The notes under the pieces: generated by a model
The model's database searches: none
Told to the model about the DNA's origin: nothing
Seen by the model: the letters and a program-made list of their open reading frames with translations, nothing else
Shown here: positions 52,352-59,507 of the stretch, piece by piece
Numbering within the stretch: position 1 is the stretch's first letter
How the letters are laid out: each line of letters opens with the position of its first letter
Position numbers and translations under genes: made by a program
NCBI GenBank assembly: GCA_040219515.1
Contig: JAVJSI010000014.1
Span: 186,001-250,000 of the forward strand
Source of the DNA: Acidimicrobiales bacterium
GTDB lineage: Bacteria; Actinomycetota; Acidimicrobiia; Acidimicrobiales; Aldehydirespiratoraceae
Direction of reading: 5' to 3'
DNA: 64,000 nt

Positions 52352-53821
52352 CTAGGGAGCGTCGTCGGAGACGGCCAGGATGATCTCGACGGTGTTCTGC
52401 CCCGTGACCAGGCGAAGCAGGCCGAGCGGGATCGCCTCGCCCGCGTCCGCGGTCGTCGCCGAAAGCGTCAGCGTGGTGGAGTCGCCAGGAGCGAGCGTGC
52501 CGTCGGATGGACGGGCGGTGTAGGGCCCCACGGTCTCGGTCTGCCAGGACATGGCCTCGTCGCCCACGTTGGCGAACGTGAACTCCACCGGTGCGCCCGA
52601 GGTCAGAATGATGGGGTCGGTGCTGCCGAAGAAGACCGGTCCGAACCCGCCGGCATCGGGAACGGTGGGAGAGGTGCTGGTGGTGGGTGCGTCACCGGGC
52701 AGGCTGTCGGTGGACGTGTCACTGGTGATCTCGCCGGACGTGCCGCTGTCGGGGGTGTCGGCGGGGATCGCGTCGGGAGGAATCGTGTCGGGGGGTGGTT
52801 CGTCGGGGCCGGTGAGCACCGGCCAGGCCAGGATGGCCCCCGTCAGCACCGCAGCGGCGATGAGGAACCCGGCGATGGCGGTGAGCAGCGCCCGCAGGCG
52901 GCCTCGGCTCTCACCATGAGCGACGGGATCGCCGGCGGGCTCGGCCGTGCTGTCGGCGTCGAGTTCGGTCGGGATGCCCTCGTCGGGCTCGGTCGGGATG
53001 TCGGCGTCGGTCGGGAGGACCGCGTCGATACGCGGGGAGACGTCGTCGCCGGTTGTCGATGGAGGGTCGTCGACGGCAGGACCGAGCGCGGCCAAGACGA
53101 GCCGGCGGACCTGAGCGGGGGGCAGCTTCGTCGGCATGGTCCCCGCGAGCGTGGACCACGGCTCCAGGCCACGTCGTGTGGCGGTGCACGTCTCGCAGGA
53201 TTCGACGTGGCGAGCGATGCGGGCGCGGATTGCAACGCCGACGTTGTCGTCCGCATCGGCGAGGATCCGGTCGAGCACGACGCAGGACGCTCGCCCGTCG
53301 GCGGCGACGAGGAGCGAGCCGACGGACGCGGTCAGGCGATCGTCGAGGCGCTGTTTCCGGCTGACGAGCTGCTCGGGCGCTTCGTCGAGGGCGAGCGCGA
53401 GGTCGGCGCCGTCGAGTCCGTGGCGGGTGTGGAGCCAGAAAAGGTCCTGGTCCTGGGGTTGGAGGTCGGCCACGGCATCGTCGAGCAGCTGGGCCGGGGT
53501 GTCGTCGGGCGAGGCGACGGCGCCCCACTCCCGTCGGTGCGGACTGTGGTCGCGACGTCGGGCAGTGTCGCCGACCACGCGACGGGCGATGCCGAAGAGC
53601 CAGGGGCGGAGGGTGGTCGGATCGCCCAGTCGGTCGATCTCGCCGTGTGCTCGCACGAACGTCGCCCGGAGTGCCTCGGCGGCCTCGGTCGTGTCGCGCA
53701 GGCGGCCGAGGCAGTACGTGTGGATCTGCGGCGCGTAGTGGTCGTAGAGCGCGGCGAACGCCTCGGCGTCGCCGCTGATGGTGGCTGAAACGAGCGTGGT
53801 CTCGGGGGGAATGTGCGGCAT
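52352..53821 (-). CDS. ECF-like sigma factor fused to zinc anti-sigma motif, TM helix and extracytoplasmic domain
   Basis: This 489-residue protein begins at the ATG at 53821 with GAGG about 5 bases upstream. Residues 12-95 look like sigma region 2 (SGDAEAFAALYDHYAPQIHTYC, RPWLFGIARRVVGDTARR). Residues 108-165 look like a degenerate region 4 (DLFWLHTRHGLDGADLALALDEAPEQLVSRKQRLDDRL). C180, H205, C209 and C212 give an HxxxCxxC zinc anti-sigma motif. Residues about 310-335 are a TM helix, then a Pro/Thr-rich linker and a 90-residue outer beta domain. One polypeptide thus holds sigma-like and anti-sigma modules. It is divergent from the cyclase gene. Confidence 0.8.
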   Translation of the reverse strand: MPHIPPETTLVSATISGDAEAFAALYDHYAPQIHTYCLGRLRDTTEAAEALRATFVRAHGEIDRLGDPTTLRPWLFGIARRVVGDTARRRDHSPHRREWGAVASPDDTPAQLLDDAVADLQPQDQDLFWLHTRHGLDGADLALALDEAPEQLVSRKQRLDDRLTASVGSLLVAADGRASCVVLDRILADADDNVGVAIRARIARHVESCETCTATRRGLEPWSTLAGTMPTKLPPAQVRRLVLAALGPAVDDPPSTTGDDVSPRIDAVLPTDADIPTEPDEGIPTELDADSTAEPAGDPVAHGESRGRLRALLTAIAGFLIAAAVLTGAILAWPVLTGPDEPPPDTIPPDAIPADTPDSGTSGEITSDTSTDSLPGDAPTTSTSPTVPDAGGFGPVFFGSTDPIILTSGAPVEFTFANVGDEAMSWQTETVGPYTARPSDGTLAPGDSTTLTLSATTADAGEAIPLGLLRLVTGQNTVEIILAVSDDAP

Positions 53822-53961
53822 GGGCTCCTCGTGCACCTGAACCATCCTAGGTGCGTTGCCATGCGCTGGGAGGGCCACCGACGGCCTGGGATTTCCTTTG
53901 TGGCGCCGACCGGCGAGACTGAGACGATGCCGCCGCCGATGTCTCGACCGTCGAACGAACT

Positions 53962-56670
53962 GTGAGCGAGATCCCGGCGGGGATCGTCACGTTCCTGTTC
54001 ACCGACGTCGAGGGGTCGACGCGTCTGTGGGCGGCTGATGCGGCAGCCACCGCCCGCAGTCTCGAGCGTCACGATCGGATCATCCGTGACGCGATCGTCA
54101 GCCGTGGGGGCTACGTCTTCGGCTGGGCGGGCGATCACTTCCGTGGCGCGTTCGTGGATCCCAAGGCGGCGGTGGGCGCGGCGATGGCCGCCCAGGCCGC
54201 GCTGGCGGCCGAGGACTGGGAGAACGGCCCCGCGCTGCGTGTGCGCATGGGTCTGCATCGAGGCCGGGCCACCCAGCGCGACGGTGACTACTTCGGCACG
54301 GTGCCGAACACGGCGGCGCGCCTCGAGGCGCTCGCATCGGGCGGTCAGGTCCTGCTGTCCGATGCCGTCGCGAGCGTGGTCGACGTCGAGATGCTCGCCC
54401 TCGGCCAGCACCGCCTGCGCGACGTTCCCGATCCGGTCGACATCTCGCAGGTGGGGGTCGCATCGTTCCGGCCGCTCCGGGTGATCGATCCGTCGTTGTC
54501 GACACTGCCGCTGCCGGGCACCCGCATCATCGGACGCAACGACTCGGTCGCCCGGGCCCGACACCTTCTCGAGTCGGCGCCCATCGTCACGCTCACCGGC
54601 ACCGGCGGTTGCGGCAAGACCCGACTGGCCGTCGAAGTGGCCTACCAGGAGCTGCCGAGTCGGGCGGACGGTTGCTACTTCGCCGATCTGTCGAGCGTCT
54701 CCGACGGCTCGGAGTTGCCCGCCGCGCTGGCGGCCGCGGTACGGCTGGAGTTCGGCGGTTCGCGCGAGGGCGCACTCGATCAGGTCATCAACCACCTCGC
54801 CCGTCGCGACGCCCTGCTCGTTCTCGACAACTGCGAGCACATCCTCGACGACTGTGCGGACTTCGCCGAACGTCTGCTCGCCCGGGGGAGCGCGACGGCG
54901 CTGCTCGCGACGACCCGTCAACGACTCGAGGTGCCCGGCGAGCGCGTGATCGCGGTGGGTTCGCTGGGTCTCGACGGCGAGGCGCACGCCGTGGAGTTGT
55001 TCGTCGAGCGGGCCACGACCGCCAACCCCAACTTCCGCTGCGGAGACGACGAGAGCGACCCGGTTCGGATGACCGTGGTCGACATCTGCCGACACCTCGA
55101 CGGGATGCCGCTGGCGATCGAGTTGGCGGCGGCGCGCATCGCGGTGCTGTCGCCGAGCGAGATTCTCGATCGGATGGCCGACCGGTTCCGCTTGCTGTCG
55201 GGTGGTCGGGGTCGGCAGAAGCGGCGGACCCTCCAGGCCACGCTCGACTGGTCCTACGACCTGCTCGACGACGACGAGCAGCAGTTCTTCCGACGCTGCG
55301 GGGTGTTCGTCGGGTCGTTCGACCTGCCCGCGGCGGTCGCGGTCTCGGGCTTCGATGACTACGACGCGATGGACCTCCTCGGCTCGCTCGTGGCCAAGTC
55401 GCTGCTGGCCGTCGACGAGGCGGCAGCCAACCCCACGGCCCGCTATCGCCTGCTCGAGACCATCCGCATCTATGCGAGCGACCACCTGGCCCGAACCGAG
55501 GACGTGACGGCGGCTCGCGACGCGCACCTCCGCTGGTTTCTCTCGCAGACGGTCACCACCGATTTCGGCGAAGCGACCGACCTCGTCCGTGCCGGTGGTC
55601 TGCGGCTCGACTGGGCGAACATCGCCAGCGCCCTGGAGTGGGCGGTCGTTCGCGAGCGCGACGGGGCAGTGCGCGACGGGACACCGCGCGATGGGGAGAA
55701 GACGGACGCCGGTGCCGACACGGCCGCCGCCATCGCCTTCGGTTGCCAGGGGCTCTGGGAATCACAGATCCCGGCGATCGAGGGTCGCCGTTGGGTGGAG
55801 CAGATCGCCGACCGCCTCGAGCCGGGGCCTCACCGCGATTGGATGCACTACATCCGCGCCGTCCTCGCGATGCAGCTCGACGATTTCCCGGTCGTGCACG
55901 ACCAGCTCGACGCGCTGCTGGCGGCCGAGGGCACGACGCCGGAAGTGCGGGCCCAGGCAGCCGGGCTCATGGCCTTCCTCTCGTGTCGCCAGTACCCCGA
56001 CCGTGCCCGCGAGCTGGCGAGTCACTCGCACGACATCGCCACGCAACACCAGCTGCCCGACGAGTACCTGAGTCCCGGGGTGTGGGCGCAGGGGTGTCTC
56101 GCGCTCTACGAGAATCGCGTCGCCGACTCGTTGCCCCACTTCGCCCGCGCCTACGACCTGCTCGAGGGGATGGGTCGCCACACGAATCATGTGGTGATGT
56201 CCGGGCTGGCGCTGGCCTCGGCCCACTTCCTCGCGGGAGAGCCCGAGCGCGCCCTCGAGGTCGTCGACTCGAGGGAGTGGTCCTCGTCGGTGTGGGACAG
56301 TTCGCCGATCGTGCGGGCGATCGCCCTCATCGACCTGGATCGGTCGGCCGAGGCCGCGAATCACGTCGTGGAGTTCGGCGTGGCCGCGCTACGGGGTCGG
56401 CTCAGTCGCATGGCCAACGACGCCCTGGTGGGGTTCGCCGCACTGGCCATCCACCGCGAGGAGCGCGACCACGCATGGCTCCTTCTCCAACAGGCAGCGT
56501 CGCCGAAGACGCCCTTCACCATCGGGTTGGCCGAGGGGCTGGCGGACCGACTCGGCCACGGAGAAGAACTGCGGGCCATCCATCGGGGGCGGCAGAAGCC
56601 ATTGAGCGAACTCGACGCGTCGGAGCACCTCCGCGCCGAACTCGATCGCATTCGCCGGGCGGCCATCTGA
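53962..56670 (+). CDS. Class III adenylate/guanylate cyclase-STAND ATPase-TPR protein
   Basis: This 902-residue protein begins with a GTG at 53962. Residues 8-160 are a class III cyclase domain (VTFLFTDVEGSTRLW with Asp15; AGDHFRGAF with Asp58; DYFGTVPNTAARLEAL). Residues 180-500 are a NB-ARC/STAND-type ATPase with Walker A GTGGCGKTRLA (213-223), VLDNCEHIL and GMPLAIELAAARI. A helical TPR-like region follows. Unlike many LuxR-type relatives there is no HTH at the C-terminus. The second metal motif has GDH where GDG is usual, so cyclase activity is possible but not certain. It is divergent from the fused sigma gene. Confidence 0.87.
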   Translation: MSEIPAGIVTFLFTDVEGSTRLWAADAAATARSLERHDRIIRDAIVSRGGYVFGWAGDHFRGAFVDPKAAVGAAMAAQAALAAEDWENGPALRVRMGLHRGRATQRDGDYFGTVPNTAARLEALASGGQVLLSDAVASVVDVEMLALGQHRLRDVPDPVDISQVGVASFRPLRVIDPSLSTLPLPGTRIIGRNDSVARARHLLESAPIVTLTGTGGCGKTRLAVEVAYQELPSRADGCYFADLSSVSDGSELPAALAAAVRLEFGGSREGALDQVINHLARRDALLVLDNCEHILDDCADFAERLLARGSATALLATTRQRLEVPGERVIAVGSLGLDGEAHAVELFVERATTANPNFRCGDDESDPVRMTVVDICRHLDGMPLAIELAAARIAVLSPSEILDRMADRFRLLSGGRGRQKRRTLQATLDWSYDLLDDDEQQFFRRCGVFVGSFDLPAAVAVSGFDDYDAMDLLGSLVAKSLLAVDEAAANPTARYRLLETIRIYASDHLARTEDVTAARDAHLRWFLSQTVTTDFGEATDLVRAGGLRLDWANIASALEWAVVRERDGAVRDGTPRDGEKTDAGADTAAAIAFGCQGLWESQIPAIEGRRWVEQIADRLEPGPHRDWMHYIRAVLAMQLDDFPVVHDQLDALLAAEGTTPEVRAQAAGLMAFLSCRQYPDRARELASHSHDIATQHQLPDEYLSPGVWAQGCLALYENRVADSLPHFARAYDLLEGMGRHTNHVVMSGLALASAHFLAGEPERALEVVDSREWSSSVWDSSPIVRAIALIDLDRSAEAANHVVEFGVAALRGRLSRMANDALVGFAALAIHREERDHAWLLLQQAASPKTPFTIGLAEGLADRLGHGEELRAIHRGRQKPLSELDASEHLRAELDRIRRAAI

Positions 56671-56680
56671 GAGCAGGGGG

Positions 56681-56710
56681 TTGACAGAAAGCACTGAAAC
56701 AACATGAAAT
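56681..56710 (+). promoter_or_regulatory. Captured promoter: TTGACA-N18-TGAAAT at the left flank of the transposon
   Basis: TTGACA (56681-56686) and TGAAAT (56705-56710) are 18 bases apart; TGAAAT lies inside the target duplication. Before insertion this pair would have ended 7 bases before the ATG of the toxin-like gene (now 60578). After insertion it points into the transposon. Confidence 0.6.
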
Positions 56711-56711
56711 G
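56704..56711. repeat. Target-site duplication, left copy (ATGAAATG)
   Basis: ATGAAATG abuts the left inverted repeat and is repeated exactly at 60564-60571 at the other end. Eight bases is the usual duplication length for IS1595-family elements. Confidence 0.95.
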
Positions 56712-56737
56712 GGTGATGTGTGACTTGACGTACCCAC
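56712..56737. repeat. Left terminal inverted repeat of the transposon (26 bp)
   Basis: It begins GGTGATGTGTGACTTGAC and is an exact reverse complement of 60538-60563. After position 26 the similarity stops. It contains TTGACG (56725-56730), a -35-like box without a matching -10 at 17 bases inward on this side. Confidence 0.96.
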
Positions 56738-56769
56738 TGAGAGGTCTGCCGTTGGGCTAAGTTCGGGCG

Positions 56770-57489
56770 ATGGCGGGGACGATCGTGTACATCGACGGGC
56801 TGAATTTTCATGCAGGAGCAGTTCGGGGAACTCCGGAAGCGAAATGGGTCGACTTCGAGGAGCTATCGCGGCGTTTGCTTCCCGCCGGCGACACCTTGGT
56901 TCGCGTCAAGTACTTCACGGCCCCAGTGTCGGCACAGGTAGCCGAAGATCCGGGTTCAGTCCGCCGCCACAACTACCTACTCCGGGCTATCGACGCCAAC
57001 CCATTAGTGGAAGTGCACAAGGGGAAGTTCATTGCTCCCAACGAGTGGCGTTCGATTGCTGTCGACCGACGTTGGGCGGACCGGACCCGGCCAGCCTCTT
57101 GGCCCGCCCTGGGGAAGCTCCTAGACCGCAAACAGTCCAAGTCGCGAGCACAGAGAAGATGGAAGGTCAGGGTGCAGCTACCGCAGGAGAAGCACACCGA
57201 CGTGGCGTTGGCGTCACACCTCTTGGCGGACCTTCTTTCTCCATCGCCGCCTTGCGCTCAAGCAATCCTGGTTTCGAACGACTCGGACTTGATGCCTGCC
57301 GTCAAGATGGCGGTCTCGCTGGGGAACGTCGTGGGGGTCGTCAGCCCGATGGCCGTCGTGGCCAAGGATCTTGAGAAGGTCGCATCGTGGAGTTGGCCCA
57401 TGCGGCGAGAGCTGCCCGGCCAGTGCCAGATGCCTGACATCGTCCCGCTCAAGAAGGGCCACGTGGAGCGCCCCAAGGCCTGGAAATGA
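56770..57489 (+). CDS. NYN-domain (PIN-like) ribonuclease, transposon cargo
   Basis: This 239-residue protein has the NYN fold (LabA/DUF88-like): VYIDGLNFHAG with Asp9, KHTDVALASHLLADLL with Asp144, and LVSNDSDLMPAVKMA with Asp171 and Asp173, the acidic residues that bind Mg2+ in PIN-like RNases. The middle (RKQSKSRAQRRWKVRVQLPQEKHT) is basic and may hold RNA. The C-terminus has a short basic tail. It begins at the ATG at 56770; there is no Shine-Dalgarno. It could be a toxin or an RNA-degrading defence nuclease. Two hairpins follow its stop. Confidence 0.85.
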   Translation: MAGTIVYIDGLNFHAGAVRGTPEAKWVDFEELSRRLLPAGDTLVRVKYFTAPVSAQVAEDPGSVRRHNYLLRAIDANPLVEVHKGKFIAPNEWRSIAVDRRWADRTRPASWPALGKLLDRKQSKSRAQRRWKVRVQLPQEKHTDVALASHLLADLLSPSPPCAQAILVSNDSDLMPAVKMAVSLGNVVGVVSPMAVVAKDLEKVASWSWPMRRELPGQCQMPDIVPLKKGHVERPKAWK

Positions 57490-57493
57490 CAGA

Positions 57494-57515
57494 AGCCCAC
57501 CCTTGCGGGTGGGCT
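57494..57515 (+). terminator. Hairpin after the NYN gene (9-bp stem)
   Basis: AGCCCACCC-TTGC-GGGTGGGCT is a perfect 9-bp stem with a 4-base loop starting 5 bases after the stop. No T-run follows. The short loop and strong stem fit an actinobacterial-type terminator. Confidence 0.7.
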
Positions 57516-57520
57516 CCGAA

Positions 57521-57542
57521 TCTCACCGACGAAGCGGTGAGA
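57521..57542. terminator. Second hairpin (8-bp stem)
   Basis: TCTCACCG pairs with CGGTGAGA across a 6-base loop, 6 bp after the first hairpin. Tandem hairpins sit between the NYN gene and the 3' end of the converging 47-residue gene and could end both transcripts. Confidence 0.55.
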
Positions 57543-57575
57543 GGGTTATGACTGCATCATACCCACAGCGACGCT

Positions 57576-57719
57576 CTAGTCAACTAGGTCTTCCGATTCA
57601 GTTCCGTCCTCAACGGGGTCGCGATCGGGGTCGACGGCGAGTAGCGCCTTCAGCGCCTCCTCGGGGTCGAGCGGTATGGCGACTCGTTCGTCACGGTCGG
57701 GTACCCCATGATCGCTCAT
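57576..57719 (-). CDS. 47-residue small acidic protein, transposon cargo
   Basis: This short minus-strand gene reads from an ATG at 57719 to a TAG at 57576, with AGAGG 7 bases upstream. The core IPLDPEEALKALLAVDPD is predicted helical, with a strongly acidic flank (DRDPVEDGTESEDLVD). I recall similar short DPEEAL...LLxVDPD proteins elsewhere, but not their function. It is divergent from the HTH-ImmA/IrrE operon across a 47-bp promoter region and convergent with the NYN gene. Small acidic proteins in such a place may be antitoxins or regulators. Confidence 0.65.
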   Translation of the reverse strand: MSDHGVPDRDERVAIPLDPEEALKALLAVDPDRDPVEDGTESEDLVD

Positions 57720-57730
57720 TCTTGAACCTC

Positions 57731-57760
57731 TTGACAGTTTGTGTCGATCCTGCTTATCTC
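57731..57760 (+). promoter_or_regulatory. Candidate promoter of the cargo operon
   Basis: TTGACA (57731-57736) and TATCTC (57755-57760) are 18 bases apart, and the ATG at 57767 follows 6 bases later, again a leaderless arrangement. The -10 match is weak. The 47-residue gene starts at 57719 on the other strand. Confidence 0.45.
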
Positions 57761-57766
57761 ATAAGC

Positions 57767-58384
57767 ATGGTCTACCCAATCCCGGAGCCGGATGATGTGC
57801 TCCCCGTCGTACTTGACGATCTCGCCCACCTTGTGCCCTCGCTCTCGGCCGGTATCGACTTCGCGAATGATCTTCTCTCCGATGATACCGACAAGGACAA
57901 CCACTACTGGTCCCACAGCGCTCGGTACAAGGCTCGTCGCGAACTCATCGCCTCGGGCGCGCCGGTTCGGCCCGACGTGGCCAACTCGGGTATCCACCTC
58001 GTTCTCGGAGATCTACACACTGCTCGCGTACTTCGGTCGGTCAATCGGGAAACCCCGCCCCCAGGACACAGCACGGAACGGCGCAGCGAGTACAACGTTC
58101 AGCAGACTCTGAATCTCGCGATTGGTGTGAACGGCCAGAGGCTTCCATCCCTGCCGTTCGTGATCGATTGGTATGACCTCGACGACGAACCGGTCGTGCA
58201 CATCGGGCTTCCACGCGAGCCATGGTCATGGGGCAAGAAGATCAAGATGTTCTGGCGTGTACCCCTTCCAGGCGCAGAAGGCGGCTACTCAGGGCTCAGG
58301 TTCAACCCGTCCGACGATGGCGGCGAACCCGACATCGTCTACGTTCACCCAGCCGAAGAATCGAGGAAGGGTCAGTCAGGGTGA
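57767..58384 (+). CDS. Unknown protein, first gene of the HTH-ImmA/IrrE pair (transposon cargo)
   Basis: This 205-residue soluble protein has no signal peptide and no catalytic motif I recognise. The N-terminal half is helical and has many charged residues (LLSDDTDKDNHYWSHSARYKARREL). The C-terminal half is Trp-, Pro- and Gly-rich beta (VIDWYDLDDEPVVHIGLPREPWSWGKKIKMFWRVPLPG, then YSGLRFNPSDDGGEPDIVYVHPA). It overlaps the next gene by 4 bp (GTGA), so the two proteins are made together and probably interact. A toxin or a target of the ImmA/IrrE peptidase is plausible. Confidence 0.7.
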   Translation: MVYPIPEPDDVLPVVLDDLAHLVPSLSAGIDFANDLLSDDTDKDNHYWSHSARYKARRELIASGAPVRPDVANSGIHLVLGDLHTARVLRSVNRETPPPGHSTERRSEYNVQQTLNLAIGVNGQRLPSLPFVIDWYDLDDEPVVHIGLPREPWSWGKKIKMFWRVPLPGAEGGYSGLRFNPSDDGGEPDIVYVHPAEESRKGQSG

Positions 58385-59418
58385 CGGTCGGAGATCGAAT
58401 CCGCCATGTACTCGAGTACTACGGCTGGACGCAGAAAGACCTCGGTCTTCACCTTGGAGTGACGCAACCCCGCGTTAATCAGATGCTTGGGGCGATTTCG
58501 CTCGATCCAAGCCGGCTGGATGAGCTCGCGGCGGCCACCGGATTTTCGCCAGATTTTTTCTCGCGGGGACCGCTTCCGGACCTCCCCGAAGGAAGCCTTC
58601 GATTCAGGAAGAAGGCAAGAGCGACCCAGCGCGACGACGACCGCGTGCGCGCTGTCGTGCGTCACACGATCGAGGCAGTCCAGCTGGCATCCACAGTCGC
58701 CTCACCGCCACCGGTCCGCATCCAGTCTCTCCACGACGACATTCCCCTGAACGAGATCGAAACCGTGGCCGAGTCGGCACGAGAATGGCTTGGGGTGGGA
58801 CGAATGGACCCGATCGCCAACATCGTCCGTGCAGTCGAACGCGCCGGTGTCGTGGTCGTCTATGCCAACGCGGAGGTCACCAGCACGGACCGACTCGACC
58901 ACGACGGTGCCGCGTTCTGGCCCGACCCTCCCGTTGGGGTACCTGTGATCTACGCAACACGTGGACGCACGGGCGACCGGACGCGACTCACCGTTGCTCA
59001 TGAACTCGGGCATCTCGTCTTGCATCAGTATCGCCATCCCCCGTCGGTCCAGGCCGCCGAGGAAGAAGCGTTCCGCTTTGGCTCGTCCCTGATCGTGCCG
59101 GCCGATGCAATCCACTCGCTGCGCACACCGATCACCTTGAAGGTCTTGGTCGAAGCCAAGGCGCGATGGGGGATGTCAGTGCAAGCGCTTGTCAAGCGGT
59201 GCTACGACCTGAACGTCATCGACAAAGACCGGCAGACGTCGCTCTACAAGCAGATCGCGTCCCGCGGGTGGCGGACCGCAGAACCGGTTGAGGTTCCGGT
59301 AGAGGAACCGGCACTGATGCGGCGTCTTATGGAAGCGGCATACGGGTCTTCGGACCCGATGCGGGTCGGAAAGAAGCTGGGGATACCGGCGATTCCGACT
59401 CGCGATCTAGTCGCTTGA
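58381..59418 (+). CDS. HTH-ImmA/IrrE metallopeptidase (transposon cargo)
   Basis: This 345-residue protein starts at a GTG in the preceding stop. Residues 3-60 form an XRE-type HTH (VLEYYGWTQKDLGLHLGVTQPRVNQMLGA). Residues about 130-300 form an ImmA/IrrE (COG2856) zinc peptidase with H207, E208, H211 in VAHELGHLVLHQY and a downstream Glu-rich helix EEEAFRFGSSLIVP. Such proteins cleave repressors to induce mobile elements or stress genes, or serve as antitoxins. Here it overlaps an unknown gene and rides in a transposon. An operator near 57720-57766 may be its own target. Confidence 0.88.
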   Translation: MTVGDRIRHVLEYYGWTQKDLGLHLGVTQPRVNQMLGAISLDPSRLDELAAATGFSPDFFSRGPLPDLPEGSLRFRKKARATQRDDDRVRAVVRHTIEAVQLASTVASPPPVRIQSLHDDIPLNEIETVAESAREWLGVGRMDPIANIVRAVERAGVVVVYANAEVTSTDRLDHDGAAFWPDPPVGVPVIYATRGRTGDRTRLTVAHELGHLVLHQYRHPPSVQAAEEEAFRFGSSLIVPADAIHSLRTPITLKVLVEAKARWGMSVQALVKRCYDLNVIDKDRQTSLYKQIASRGWRTAEPVEVPVEEPALMRRLMEAAYGSSDPMRVGKKLGIPAIPTRDLVA

Positions 59419-59507
59419 CCTCCTGCTAGGGGCATGTTCTGGTTGACCGCTGCGGGCCTTGGAAGCTGCTGCGTCGGGTCCGATCCCCGAATGCTCCACC
59501 TTACCGA

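Noticed and set aside
57543-57575. The second hairpin as the end of an sRNA
   Set aside because: No promoter or conserved structure is seen, and the short gap to the 47-residue gene is explained by its 3' end.
59419-59507. Further gene between the ImmA/IrrE gene and the transposase
   Set aside because: The 89 bases hold no ORF with a start signal, only the 3' ends of two converging genes.
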